From assembly GCF_001519055.1 (NCBI RefSeq), contig NZ_KQ954301.1, positions 26,191 to 90,190 on the forward strand: 64,000 nt of DNA, given 5' to 3'. This document shows positions 27,049 to 35,455 of the stretch, piece by piece. The position numbers and the translations under genes are program-made. Each line of letters starts with the position of its first letter. Position 1 is the stretch's first letter. This DNA is from Novosphingobium sp. Fuku2-ISO-50 (GTDB taxonomy: Bacteria > Pseudomonadota > Alphaproteobacteria > Sphingomonadales > Sphingomonadaceae). Under the pieces are notes generated by a model that was given only the letters and a program-made list of their open reading frames with translations, did not search any database and had not been told where the DNA came from.

Positions 27049-29040
27049 TTACTGGCAGGCCAGGCATTCCTCGTAATCGGTCTGCGACTGCAGTTCGATG
27101 ACCGGGGCGTCGGCGGTGTTGTCGGCTTCGACCCCGCCGGCAAACCCGGCGCGCTGCACCGATTTCGAGCGCAGGTAATAGAGCGACTTGATGCCCTTTT
27201 CCCACGCCTGATAGTGCAGCATGAGCAAGTCCCACTTGTCGACATCGGCGGGGATATAAAGGTTCAGCGACTGCGCCTGATCGATATAGGGCGTGCGGTC
27301 GGCGGCAAATTCAAGCAGCCAGCGCTGATCGATTTCAAAGCTGGTCTTGTAGACCGCCTTTTCCTCAGGGGTCAGGAAATCAAGGTGCTGCACCGAGCCG
27401 CCGCGTTCGAGAATCGAATTCCACACATTGGTGGAATCCTTCGATTTCGCCTGCAGCAGCTTTTCGAGGTAGGGATTTTTGACCACGAACGAGCCCGACA
27501 GCGTCTTGTGCGTATAGATATTGGCCGGGATCGGCTCGATGCACGCCGATGTCCCGCCGCAAATGATCGAGATCGACGCGGTCGGCGCAATCGCCATCTT
27601 GCACGAAAAACGCTGCATCACGCCCATGTCGGCGGCATCGGGGCAAGGCCCGCGTTCCTGCGCCAGCAACAGCGAGGCTTCGTCGGCGCGCGAGGCGACA
27701 TGGCGAAACATCTTGAGGTTCCACGCCTTGGCCATCGCGCTTTCGAAAGCGATGCCCTTTTTCTGCAGAAACGAGTGAAAGCCCATCACCCCCATCCCGA
27801 CCGAGCGTTCGCGCGCGGCGGAATACTTGGCGCGAGCCATTTCATCGGGCGCGCGCTCGATGAAATCCTGCAGCACGTTGTCGAGAAAGCGCAGGACATC
27901 GCCGACGAAGTGCTTGTCTTCGTGCCATTCGTCCCAGGTTTCGAGATTGAGCGAAGACAGGCAGCACACCGCCGTACGGTCGTTGCCGAGATGATCGCGC
28001 CCGGTCGGCAGCGTGATTTCCGAACACAGGTTCGACGTCGAAACCTTGAGCCCGAGATCGCGGTGATGCTTGGGCATCGTGCGGTTCACCGTGTCGGAAA
28101 ACACGATATAGGGCTCGCCTGTCGCAAGCCGCACTTCGACCAGTTTCTGGAACAGGCTGCGCGCATCGACTTTGCCCCGGACAGCGCCGTCCTTGGGGCT
28201 TTTCAGTTCGAATTCGCGCCCGTCGCGCACCGCTTCCATGAAGTCGTCGGTCAGCAGCACGCCATGATGGAGATTGAGCGCCTTGCGGTTGAAATCGCCG
28301 CTGGGCTTGCGGATTTCGAGGAATTCCTCGATTTCCGGGTGCGACACGTCGAGATAGCACGCCGCCGACCCGCGCCGCAGCGAGCCTTGCGAAATCGCCA
28401 GAGTCAGGCTGTCCATGACGCGGACAAACGGGATGATCCCGCTGGTCTTGCCATTGAGCCCGACGCTTTCGCCGATGCCGCGCACTTTGCCCCAATACGT
28501 GCCGATGCCGCCGCCGCGCGCGGCCAGCCAGACGTTCTCGTTCCAGGTCGCGACGATGCCTTCGAGGCTGTCTTCGACCGAATTGAGATAGCACGAGATC
28601 GGCAAGCCGCGCCCGGTGCCGCCGTTGGACAGCACGGGCGTCGCCGGCATGAACCACAGGCGCGAGATGTAATCATAGAGGCGCTGCGCGTGCCCGGCGT
28701 CATCGGCATAGGCAACGGCAACGCGGGCGAACAGATCCTGATAGGTTTCGCCGGGCAGGAGATAGCGATCGTCGAGCGTGACTTTGCCGAACTCGGTCAG
28801 CAGTGCATCGCGCGACGGATCGGTGCGGACATCGAACCGGCGTGCATGGACGGCCTTGGAATCGCTGTCGTCGCGGATCGGCTTTGCCGCAGCCGCCGCG
28901 TTGGCAATAGCGGCAACCAGTGCCTCGCTGCCATGATCTTGCGCCGTCATGCCAACCGCCTTTTCCGCGCCCGGTCCATCGTTGCCGTCGAGAGCAGCCT
29001 CGCCATCCGTCACCGCGCCGTCACCAGTCCTGAAATCCAC
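27049..29040 (-). CDS. nrdA: class I ribonucleotide reductase, alpha subunit
   Basis: A 663-residue catalytic subunit that reduces ribonucleoside diphosphates. LPISCYLNS and STSNLCSEITLP supply catalytic cysteines, the Tyr-Tyr pair is in IKSLYYLRSKS, and the C-terminal EECLACQ is the CxxC that relays electrons from thioredoxin. The N-terminal ATP-cone found in many NrdA proteins is absent: residues 1-70 are a low-complexity acidic/Ala-rich leader. Start is GTG 29040 (encoding MDFRTGDGAV) with GAGGA 7 bp upstream; the frame stays open to 29400 without family-like sequence. Confidence 0.95.
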   Translation of the reverse strand: MDFRTGDGAVTDGEAALDGNDGPGAEKAVGMTAQDHGSEALVAAIANAAAAAKPIRDDSDSKAVHARRFDVRTDPSRDALLTEFGKVTLDDRYLLPGETYQDLFARVAVAYADDAGHAQRLYDYISRLWFMPATPVLSNGGTGRGLPISCYLNSVEDSLEGIVATWNENVWLAARGGGIGTYWGKVRGIGESVGLNGKTSGIIPFVRVMDSLTLAISQGSLRRGSAACYLDVSHPEIEEFLEIRKPSGDFNRKALNLHHGVLLTDDFMEAVRDGREFELKSPKDGAVRGKVDARSLFQKLVEVRLATGEPYIVFSDTVNRTMPKHHRDLGLKVSTSNLCSEITLPTGRDHLGNDRTAVCCLSSLNLETWDEWHEDKHFVGDVLRFLDNVLQDFIERAPDEMARAKYSAARERSVGMGVMGFHSFLQKKGIAFESAMAKAWNLKMFRHVASRADEASLLLAQERGPCPDAADMGVMQRFSCKMAIAPTASISIICGGTSACIEPIPANIYTHKTLSGSFVVKNPYLEKLLQAKSKDSTNVWNSILERGGSVQHLDFLTPEEKAVYKTSFEIDQRWLLEFAADRTPYIDQAQSLNLYIPADVDKWDLLMLHYQAWEKGIKSLYYLRSKSVQRAGFAGGVEADNTADAPVIELQSQTDYEECLACQ

Positions 29041-29361
29041 GCCACAATCCTCGAATTTTCCGGCGCCGGGGCCCGCCCACGCGGGCACGCCCCAAAAGCC
29101 GACCATCATCGCCTGCCGACGGCCGACAACACGCCGACCCACCCCAACCACGCCCGCCCCGGTGCCGAACATTCGCCCGGCGACATCGCCGGGAGCATCG
29201 ACATCCGACTCACGTCCTTGCCCGAATGTAGCATCACCCGGAACAAACCATGAATCAATTTGCGCACTTCCGAGCCGCCAAAACCCAGGCCGACGAAAAT
29301 CCGCAGCATCGGCAAAGAGATGCCGACACCGTGTCATGCCTCCAAGCGAGGCAAGCCGTCT

Positions 29362-29410
29362 GCAACTAGGTCTTGAGGTTCCCGGTCTGTGCAACCACAA
29401 CCTATAGTGC
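29362..29410 (-). promoter_or_regulatory. candidate pair of NrdR boxes
   Basis: CCACAACCTATAGTGC (29395-29410) is close to the NrdR palindrome ACACwATATATwGTGT, and the weaker GCAACTAGGTCTTGAG (29362-29377) lies 33 bp away, three helical turns, as expected for NrdR box pairs upstream of ribonucleotide reductase genes. NrdR represses these genes when dATP is high. The second box is weak. Confidence 0.45.
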
Positions 29411-29587
29411 CGGAACGGGTGTCAGAGGCAAGAGGGTAAACCCCTCATCGGCGATTCGGTTCGTCGCACGCACGATTCGTTTCATCGTGATGACAGCCGT
29501 TGTGCAATGCAGCGACGCGTGGACCAAGCGGCACTTCAAGCACCAATCTGAGGCGGTCGAATATATTTCTGGGCAACCTCACGATCT

Positions 29588-29632
29588 TGTGGACAACGAG
29601 GCTGTCCAGACCCACCTCGCGGCTTATCCACA
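29588..29632. promoter_or_regulatory. DnaA-box pair
   Basis: TTATCCACA at 29624-29632 is a perfect DnaA box; TTGTCCACA on the minus strand at 29588-29596 differs by one base. DnaA is known to bind upstream of nrdAB in E. coli. They lie about 550 bp upstream of nrdA and 50-95 bp upstream of the GlsB-like gene. Confidence 0.5.
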
Positions 29633-29683
29633 CTCGCCAGCGCGCCTTCACAAAAGGGCGCCCGCGCGCAACCCAACGAGGGC

Positions 29684-29941
29684 ATGAAGCCTGTGTTCAA
29701 TCTTCTGTCGATGATCCTGAGCGGCCTTGTCATCGGCCTGTTCGCCAGGCTGTTCTATCCAGGCAGCGTGCCGATGGGTCTGGGCCATACGATCCTGCTC
29801 GGCATCGGCGGCTCGCTTGTGGCCGGACTTGCCGCAAGCTGGCGCGATGGCCGCCCCTGGGGCGAAGGATTCAGCCGGGCGGGCTGCATCGCCTCGGTCG
29901 TCGGGGCGATGCTGCTTATTTTCATCGGCAGGCATTTCTGA
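29684..29941 (+). CDS. GlsB/YeaQ/YmgE-family membrane protein
   Basis: An 85-residue small membrane protein with three hydrophobic segments: LLSMILSGLVIGLFARLFYPG, the glycine-rich LGHTILLGIGGSLVAGLAAS, and IASVVGAMLLIFIG. The GLFARLFYPG and GIGGSLVAG patterns are typical of this stress-associated (transglycosylase-associated) family. ATG 29684 follows GAGGG. Induced in stress in other bacteria; regulation here not visible apart from the nearby DnaA boxes. Confidence 0.85.
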   Translation: MKPVFNLLSMILSGLVIGLFARLFYPGSVPMGLGHTILLGIGGSLVAGLAASWRDGRPWGEGFSRAGCIASVVGAMLLIFIGRHF

Positions 29942-29961
29942 GGGCCGTCCGCGACCGCCCC

Positions 29962-30001
29962 CCCATCAATTCGGCACCAGACCCATCAATTCGGCACCAG
30001 A
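29962..30001 (+). repeat. 20-bp exact tandem duplication across the nadB stop codon
   Basis: CCCATCAATTCGGCACCAGA at 29962-29981 is repeated exactly at 29982-30001. The second copy contains the nadB TGA stop (minus strand, 29986-29988) and last four codons (LVPN); the first copy is the downstream duplicate. Confidence 0.95.
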
Positions 30002-31620
30002 ATCGTGTCGCGCGCAGCCGGATGCGTGGCCGGATAATCCTGATTGTAATGCAGCCCGCGGCTTTCGCGGCGGGCCTTGGCACTCTTCACGATCAGTTCG
30101 GCCGTCTGCAACAGGTTGCGCAGCTCGATCAGATCGGCCGTCACGCGGAAATTCCCGTAGTAGTCGTTGACTTCGTTCTTGAGCAGCTTGATCCGGTGCG
30201 AGGCGCGTTCGAGCCGCTTGTTGGTACGCACGATGCCGACATAGTTCCACATGAAGCGGCGCAGTTCGGTCCAGTTCTGCTTGATCACCACTTCCTCGTC
30301 GGAATCGGCGACGCGGCTTTCATCCCACGGACAGATTGCCGGCGACGCGGGGAAGTCATCCCAGCGTGCCAGAATGTCGCGCGCGGCGGCATCGCCGAAC
30401 ACGAAACATTCGAGCAGGCTGTTCGACGCCAGCCGGTTGGCCCCGTGCAGCCCACTTTCCGAACATTCGCCGACCGCATAGAGCCCGGGCAGGTCGGTCC
30501 GCCCGGCCAGATCGATCAACACCCCGCCGCACGTATAGTGCTGCGCCGGGACAACCGGGATCGGCTCGCGGGTCATGTCGATACCCAGCGCCAGAAGCCG
30601 TTCATAGATGTTGGGGAAATGGCCCCGGACAAAATCCGGATCCTTGTGGCTGATATCGAGATGGACAAAATCGAGCCCCAGCCGCTTGATCTCGTGGTCG
30701 ATCGCGCGCGCAACGATGTCGCGCGGCGCCAATTCGGCGCGCGGGTCGAAACGGGGCATGAAACGCTCGCCCGTGGTCGGGAGGCGCAAATGCCCGCCTT
30801 CGCCGCGCACCGCCTCGGTGATCAGCAGGTTCTTGACGTCTAGGTTGTAGAGGCAGGTGGGATGGAATTGCATGAATTCCATGTTCGACACCCGCGCACC
30901 AGCCCGCCATGCCATGGCGATGCCATCGCCGGTCGCACCGCGTGGCGCGGTGCTGAACACATACGTGCGACCCGCCCCGCCGGTGGCCAGAATGGTCGAC
31001 CGCGCGACGAAGGATTCGACTTTGCCGGTCTGCGCATCGAGCGCATAGACGCCCCAGACCTGACGCCCCCGAGCGGCCTGCCCATCGGCGCGATGCCGGT
31101 CGGTGATAAGGTCCACCGCAACCATGTCGGGGCGCAAGGTGATATTGGGATGCGCGCGCGCAGCCTTGATCAGCGCTTCCTGCACGGCAAAGCCGGTGGC
31201 ATCGTCGACATGAACGATGCGGCGGTGTGAATGACCGCCTTCGCGGGTAAGATGGAGCGCGCCCGATTCCTCGTTGAACGGAACCCCGAGCCCGGCAAGG
31301 CGCCGAATCGCCTCGGGCGCATGTTCGACCACGAATTCGACCGTTTCGCGCCGGTTGAGCCCGGCGCCGGCGATCATCGTGTCGCGAATGTGATCCTCGA
31401 ACGTGTCGCCTTCGTCGAGCACGGCGGCGATGCCGCCCTGGGCCCAGGCAGTCGAGCCTGCATCAAGCGCACCTTTGGCCAGGACCAGCACTTTGAGTCG
31501 TTCGGCAAGGACCAGCGCGGCGGTCAGCCCGGCTGCGCCAGATCCGATGATCAATACGTCGTGTTCCGTCAATTTGCTCTGGTCCCGGAAAAGATATGGT
31601 TCGTGTGTCCGTCGGCGCAA
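29986..31620 (-). CDS. nadB: L-aspartate oxidase
   Basis: A 544-residue flavoprotein oxidising aspartate to iminoaspartate for NAD synthesis. The FAD-binding VLIIGSGAAGLTAALVLAERL is at residues 22-42, AGSTAWAQGGIAA and HHEGGHSH-type EGGHSHRRIVH follow, and the distinguishing GLHGANRLASNSLLECFVFG is near residue 400. The C-terminal helical domain is complete. The start at 31620 is uncertain; the conserved part begins at about residue 19. nadA and nadC are not in the window. The stop codon is duplicated by a 20-bp tandem repeat. Confidence 0.94.
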   Translation of the reverse strand: MRRRTHEPYLFRDQSKLTEHDVLIIGSGAAGLTAALVLAERLKVLVLAKGALDAGSTAWAQGGIAAVLDEGDTFEDHIRDTMIAGAGLNRRETVEFVVEHAPEAIRRLAGLGVPFNEESGALHLTREGGHSHRRIVHVDDATGFAVQEALIKAARAHPNITLRPDMVAVDLITDRHRADGQAARGRQVWGVYALDAQTGKVESFVARSTILATGGAGRTYVFSTAPRGATGDGIAMAWRAGARVSNMEFMQFHPTCLYNLDVKNLLITEAVRGEGGHLRLPTTGERFMPRFDPRAELAPRDIVARAIDHEIKRLGLDFVHLDISHKDPDFVRGHFPNIYERLLALGIDMTREPIPVVPAQHYTCGGVLIDLAGRTDLPGLYAVGECSESGLHGANRLASNSLLECFVFGDAAARDILARWDDFPASPAICPWDESRVADSDEEVVIKQNWTELRRFMWNYVGIVRTNKRLERASHRIKLLKNEVNDYYGNFRVTADLIELRNLLQTAELIVKSAKARRESRGLHYNQDYPATHPAARDTILVPN

Positions 31621-31859
31621 TGCGCGGGGATGGGCATGGGAAACGGCTTTTTACACAAAGCGATGCGACAACAAAGGAAAACAGCGGAGGCTGCGACCAA
31701 CGTCCCGGACAGATCGCTGCCATCGGCCGCGGAACGGCAAGCGATCGCCGACCGAATTATGGTTATCGCACTGCAAAGCAATGATTTCCATCGTCTTCGC
31801 ACCCGCAGCGTGCTACGTTACACCCGATAGTAGCACTCGAATCTGGACTGGGTTATCGA

Positions 31860-32045
31860 ATGCGAGTGGGTCGCCTGTCGTGCTTGTTCAATTCCCATAA
31901 AGCACTGCGGAAAAGCGTGGGATGGAATGGATTCCATTATCAGGGAATTTGCCGGTCTTGCGGCAAAAGTGTGCGCCGCACAACGGACGGCGGCTGGCGC
32001 AGCGTGCCTCCGCAGAATGCGGCGCATGCCGCTGATGAGGATTAA
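31860..32045 (+). CDS. small zinc-ribbon-like protein
   Basis: A 61-residue protein: SCLFNSHKALRKSVGWNGFHYQGICRSCGKSVRR... The Cys, His and CxxC positions suggest a zinc-binding ribbon; short proteins of this form (CLFN.H.P.RR..W.G....C..C...I.R) are common in sphingomonads as far as I recall. Function unknown. It lies in the 430-bp interval between nadB and the ABC ATPase; the rest of that interval (31621-31859) shows nothing recognisable. Confidence 0.6.
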   Translation: MRVGRLSCLFNSHKALRKSVGWNGFHYQGICRSCGKSVRRTTDGGWRSVPPQNAAHAADED

Positions 32046-32051
32046 AATACT

Positions 32052-33029
32052 TTAGCTTTCGGCAGGTAGCCCGGACATCCGATCACCACCGGCCCCTTGC
32101 GCACTGGTCAAGGAAACAAACACGTCTTCCAGATCGGCTTCGCGCGTGGTGACATCGACGATACCCCAGCCGAGCCCCTGAACCAGCGCCATGATCTGGC
32201 CGGCGTTCGTCGTGTCCTTATCATAGGAAATCTCTATTTGTCGCTCGCCGGTCAGCGCGCTGCCGCGGAACAAGTCATGCTGCGGCGCAGCATCAATCGG
32301 CTGATCGAGCGTGAGCACAATCACTTTTTCGCGCGCCATGCCGACCAGTTCGCGCGTCGGCTTGTTGGCGATGAGCCGACCATGATTGATGATCGCGATA
32401 CGATCGCAAAGCTCTTCGGCTTCTTCGAGATAATGCGTGGTCAGCACCACGGTCACCCCGCCCGCGTTGAGTTCGCGCACCAGATCCCAAAGCTGCCGGC
32501 GCAATTCGACATCGACGCCTGCGGTCGGTTCATCGAGCACCAGGACCGGCGGCGTGTGCACCATCGCCTTGGCGATCAGCAGACGGCGGCGCATCCCGCC
32601 CGACAGCGAACGCGCATAGGCATGCGCCTTGTCGCCCAGATGCACCGCTTCGAGCAATTCCATCGAGCGCCGCTGCGCCTTGGGCACGCCATAGAGCCCG
32701 GCCTGCATTTCCAGCACTTCGAGCGGCGTGAAAAACGGATCGAACACCACTTCTTGCGGCACGATACCGATCGAGGCCTTGGCATTGCGGCGATCACGAT
32801 CGATGTCGTGCCCCCAGATCTCGATCGCACCCGACGTCTTCATCACCAGCCCGGCCAGCGTGTTGATCAGCGTCGACTTGCCCGCGCCATTGGGGCCAAG
32901 CAACCCGAACACTTGCCCGCGGGGCACGTCGAAACTGACCCCCGACAAGGCGAGCTTGCCCTCTCCTTTGCCGGCGGGAGCATAACGCTTGACGAGGTCG
33001 CGGATGCGGATGGCGGGAATCTGTTCCAT
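32052..33029 (-). CDS. ABC transporter ATP-binding protein (ABC-2/drug type)
   Basis: A 325-residue ATPase. Walker A GLLGPNGAGKSTLINTLAG, Q-loop IGIVPQEVVFD, signature LSGGMRRRLLIAKAM, Walker B VLVLDEPTAGVD and the switch His in TTHYLEEAEEL are intact. A 90-residue C-terminal extension with TREADLEDVFVSLT is typical of ABC-2 exporters of drugs or polysaccharides (NodI/DrrA-like). No permease is adjacent: the partner must lie elsewhere. Divergent from the CHCC zinc-finger gene. Confidence 0.9.
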   Translation of the reverse strand: MEQIPAIRIRDLVKRYAPAGKGEGKLALSGVSFDVPRGQVFGLLGPNGAGKSTLINTLAGLVMKTSGAIEIWGHDIDRDRRNAKASIGIVPQEVVFDPFFTPLEVLEMQAGLYGVPKAQRRSMELLEAVHLGDKAHAYARSLSGGMRRRLLIAKAMVHTPPVLVLDEPTAGVDVELRRQLWDLVRELNAGGVTVVLTTHYLEEAEELCDRIAIINHGRLIANKPTRELVGMAREKVIVLTLDQPIDAAPQHDLFRGSALTGERQIEISYDKDTTNAGQIMALVQGLGWGIVDVTTREADLEDVFVSLTSAQGAGGDRMSGLPAES

Positions 33030-33155
33030 GCGCCATCCCTGCCGTGCGCGGCAGACAAGGTAAAGGGGGCTCGCCGCGTAAAGAGGGTGGATCTCCTAAA
33101 GGAGGGGGCCGCAACGACTTGTCGCGGCGGCGGCCTTTTGCTACCCGGCGAGGCC

Positions 33156-33371
33156 ATGAGCAACGCCCCCGAAACGACCCTCACGACCTCCACCCGAGTC
33201 TGCTGCGACGGCGCAGGCGACATCCGCTCGACGGGTGGATTCAAGGCCGCTGCGCTCGGTCACCCGCGCGTCTGGCTGGAAATCGACGAAAAGGGCTATG
33301 CCGAATGCGGCTATTGCGATCGTCGCTTCGTGCTCAAGGGCGGCCCGGCCGATCTGGAAAACGCGGCCTGA
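33156..33371 (+). CDS. CHCC zinc-finger protein (NDUFS6-like)
   Basis: A 71-residue protein with the C-terminal zinc site: VCCDG near residue 16, GHPRVWLEID, then YAECGYCDRRFVLKGG. This Cys-His-Cys-Cys arrangement is that of alphaproteobacterial homologues of the mitochondrial complex I subunit NDUFS6, needed for NADH dehydrogenase assembly. ATG 33156 is chosen; the ORF upstream to 32097 is the shadow of the ABC gene. Closely followed by tldD (40 bp). Confidence 0.88.
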   Translation: MSNAPETTLTTSTRVCCDGAGDIRSTGGFKAAALGHPRVWLEIDEKGYAECGYCDRRFVLKGGPADLENAA

Positions 33372-33411
33372 CAGTAGCAAGCCGGGCAATCGCGGCCTAT
33401 ATGCAGCGGCG

Positions 33412-34854
33412 ATGACCGAAATCACCGACCCCCGCTCGCTGCTGTACCGCCCCGGCTTTCTCACGCCCGATGACGCCTTGCGCCTGACCGCCGGCGCGCT
33501 CGGCCAATGTGACGATGGCGAACTGTTCATGCAGTTCATTGCCAGCGAGAGCTTTGGCTTTGACGACGGGCGGCTCAAGACGGCGGACTATTCGCGCGAC
33601 GCGGGCTTTGGCCTGCGCGGGGTTTCGGGCGAAATGACCGGCTTTGCCCATGCCAACGAAATTTCCGCCGCCGCGATCGCGCGTGCGGGCGAAACGCTGA
33701 AGCTGCTCGATCCGGCGCGCGGGGCCCCTGCCGCGCCGCCGCGCGCCAGCAACCGGCATCTCTATACCGATGCCTCGCCGCTCGACGCGGTGCCGTTCGA
33801 GGCCAAAGTGCGCCTGCTCGAATCGATCGATGCCGCCGCCCGCGCGCGCGATCCCCGCGTGGTGCAGGTCTCCGCCTCGCTCGCCGGCAGTTGGTCGGTC
33901 ATCGAGATCGTGCGCGCCGACGGCTTTGTCGCGCATGACATCCGCCCGCTGGTGCGGCTCAATGTCGGGATCGTCGTCGAAAAGGACGGGCGGCGCGAAA
34001 CCGGCAGCTTCGGCCTTGGCGGTCGGCGGCTTTATGACGACTTGTTCCTGCCCGAAACCTGGAACCGCGCAATCGACACCGCGCTGGCACAGGCGCTGGT
34101 CAATCTCGACTCCGTGGCCGCGCCCGCAGGCGAAATGACCGTGCTGGTCGGCCCCGGCTGGCCCGGCGTCTTGCTGCACGAAGCGGTCGGCCACGGCCTC
34201 GAAGGCGATTTCAACCGCAAGGGCACCAGCGCCTTTTCCGGTCGCCTCGGCCAGCGCGTGGCCGCGCCCGGGGTAACCGTGGTCGATGACGGCACATTGG
34301 GCAATGACGCGGGCGGCGGGCGGCGCGGATCGCTGTCGATCGACGACGAAGGCACCCCGACTCAGGAAAACGTGCTGATCGAGGACGGCATTCTCAAGGG
34401 CTATATGCAGGATCGGCTCAACGCCCGGCTGATGGGTGTGGCATCGACCGGCAACGGCCGTCGCGAAAACTATGCCCATGCGCCCATGCCGCGCATGACC
34501 AACACGTTCATGCGCGGCGGCAACGACGATCCAGCCGAGCTTTTGTCGCGGGTGAAGAACGGGATCTTTGCCAAATCGTTTGGCGGCGGCCAGGTCGACA
34601 TCACCAGCGGCAAATTCGTGTTTACCTGCACCGAGGCCTACGCCGTCGAAAACGGCAGGATCGGCGCCCCGATCAAGGGTGCGACGCTGATCGGCGACGG
34701 CCCGACCGTGTTGAACCGCGTGATCGGCATCGGCAACGACATGGCGATCGATGAAGGCGTCGGGATCTGCGGCAAAGGCGGCCAGAGCGTACCGGCCGGC
34801 GTTGGGCAGCCGACCTTGCTGATCGACGGGTTGACCGTCGGCGGCACGGGATAG
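33412..34854 (+). CDS. tldD: metalloprotease TldD
   Basis: A 480-residue protease subunit. The zinc motif LHEAVGHGLEGDF (HExxxH) is near residue 258, with ENVLIEDGILKGYMQDRLN and the C-terminal GKGGQSVPAGVGQPTLLI typical of TldD. With TldE (PmbA) it forms a heterodimer that degrades unfolded peptides and matures some microcins. tldE is not adjacent. ATG 33412 gives MTEITDPRSLL; the frame stays open to 33235 over the zinc-finger gene. Confidence 0.94.
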   Translation: MTEITDPRSLLYRPGFLTPDDALRLTAGALGQCDDGELFMQFIASESFGFDDGRLKTADYSRDAGFGLRGVSGEMTGFAHANEISAAAIARAGETLKLLDPARGAPAAPPRASNRHLYTDASPLDAVPFEAKVRLLESIDAAARARDPRVVQVSASLAGSWSVIEIVRADGFVAHDIRPLVRLNVGIVVEKDGRRETGSFGLGGRRLYDDLFLPETWNRAIDTALAQALVNLDSVAAPAGEMTVLVGPGWPGVLLHEAVGHGLEGDFNRKGTSAFSGRLGQRVAAPGVTVVDDGTLGNDAGGGRRGSLSIDDEGTPTQENVLIEDGILKGYMQDRLNARLMGVASTGNGRRENYAHAPMPRMTNTFMRGGNDDPAELLSRVKNGIFAKSFGGGQVDITSGKFVFTCTEAYAVENGRIGAPIKGATLIGDGPTVLNRVIGIGNDMAIDEGVGICGKGGQSVPAGVGQPTLLIDGLTVGGTG

Positions 34855-34938
34855 CGAGTCAGCCGCCGTTCAGGCAGGCCAAGCCATCTTTGCGAGCGAC
34901 CTGATGCGCGAAGACCGGCCACGAAGGATGCGACAGCG

Positions 34939-35367
34939 ATGATTCGGACTGGACACAAGCTGGCCCTCGCTTGCGCCGGGGCTCTTGCCATTCTGGCGGG
35001 TGCGGCGGTGGCCGATGCCAAGCCGAAGCTGACCGGCGAACAGCAACTGACCGAAATGCTGAAAGATCGGGTGCCCGGAAAGCCGGTCGATTGCATCGAC
35101 ATGCCGATGGTCGGCTCGTCCACCGTGATCGACAAGACCGCCATCGTCTATCAGTCGGGCAGCACGTATTATGTGCAACGCCCGCGCATCGGGGCCGAAT
35201 CGCTCGATAGCGACGATGTGCTCGTCACCCGGCTGACCGGTTCGCAGCTGTGCAGCATCGACACCGTGCAATTGCACGATCGCTCCAGCGGATTCTGGCG
35301 CGGGTTCGTCGGGCTCGACAAATTTGTGCCCTATACCCGCCCGGCCAAGGCCAGCGCGCCGAAGTAA
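34939..35367 (+). CDS. exported conserved hypothetical protein
   Basis: A 142-residue protein with signal peptide MIRTGHKLALACAGALAILAGAAVADA. Mature part has one Cys in PVDCIDMPMVGSSTVIDKTA, a second in SQLCSIDTVQLHD, and RGFVGLDKFVPY near the end; the two Cys may form a disulphide. I recognise the general pattern as a sphingomonad periplasmic protein but no function is known. It follows tldD by 84 bp and precedes a GNAT gene. Confidence 0.75.
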   Translation: MIRTGHKLALACAGALAILAGAAVADAKPKLTGEQQLTEMLKDRVPGKPVDCIDMPMVGSSTVIDKTAIVYQSGSTYYVQRPRIGAESLDSDDVLVTRLTGSQLCSIDTVQLHDRSSGFWRGFVGLDKFVPYTRPAKASAPK

Positions 35368-35410
35368 CGGGCCACTTGGCAGCATTGGGCGTTTTGTCTA
35401 GGCACAGTCC

Positions 35411-35455
35411 ATGACTTTGCGCCCCATGACCTTGCGCCCCATGACCTTGCGTCTC
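35411..35455 (+). repeat. 15-bp in-frame triplication at a start codon
   Basis: ATGACTTTGCGCCCC, ATGACCTTGCGCCCC and ATGACCTTGCGTCTC follow each other (35411-35425, 35426-35440, 35441-35455). Each begins with an ATG in the same frame, so the GNAT gene has three stacked start codons (MTLRPMTLRPMTLRL). Confidence 0.9.

Larger units (their letters stand above)
29041..29683. other. 643-bp regulatory interval upstream of nrdA
   Basis: No convincing gene. It separates nrdA (minus) from the GlsB-like gene (plus). It holds two candidate NrdR boxes (29362-29410) and two DnaA-box matches (29588-29632), described separately. If transcription of nrdA starts near the NrdR boxes, the nrdA mRNA has a leader of more than 300 nt. 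Short ORFs here (for example 29106-29315 minus, 69 codons) show no recognisable features. Confidence 0.6.

Noticed and set aside
29588..29632. Chromosomal replication origin
   Set aside because: Only two DnaA boxes, no AT-rich unwinding region with more boxes and no dnaA, hemE or parAB nearby; a regulatory role at nrdA is simpler.
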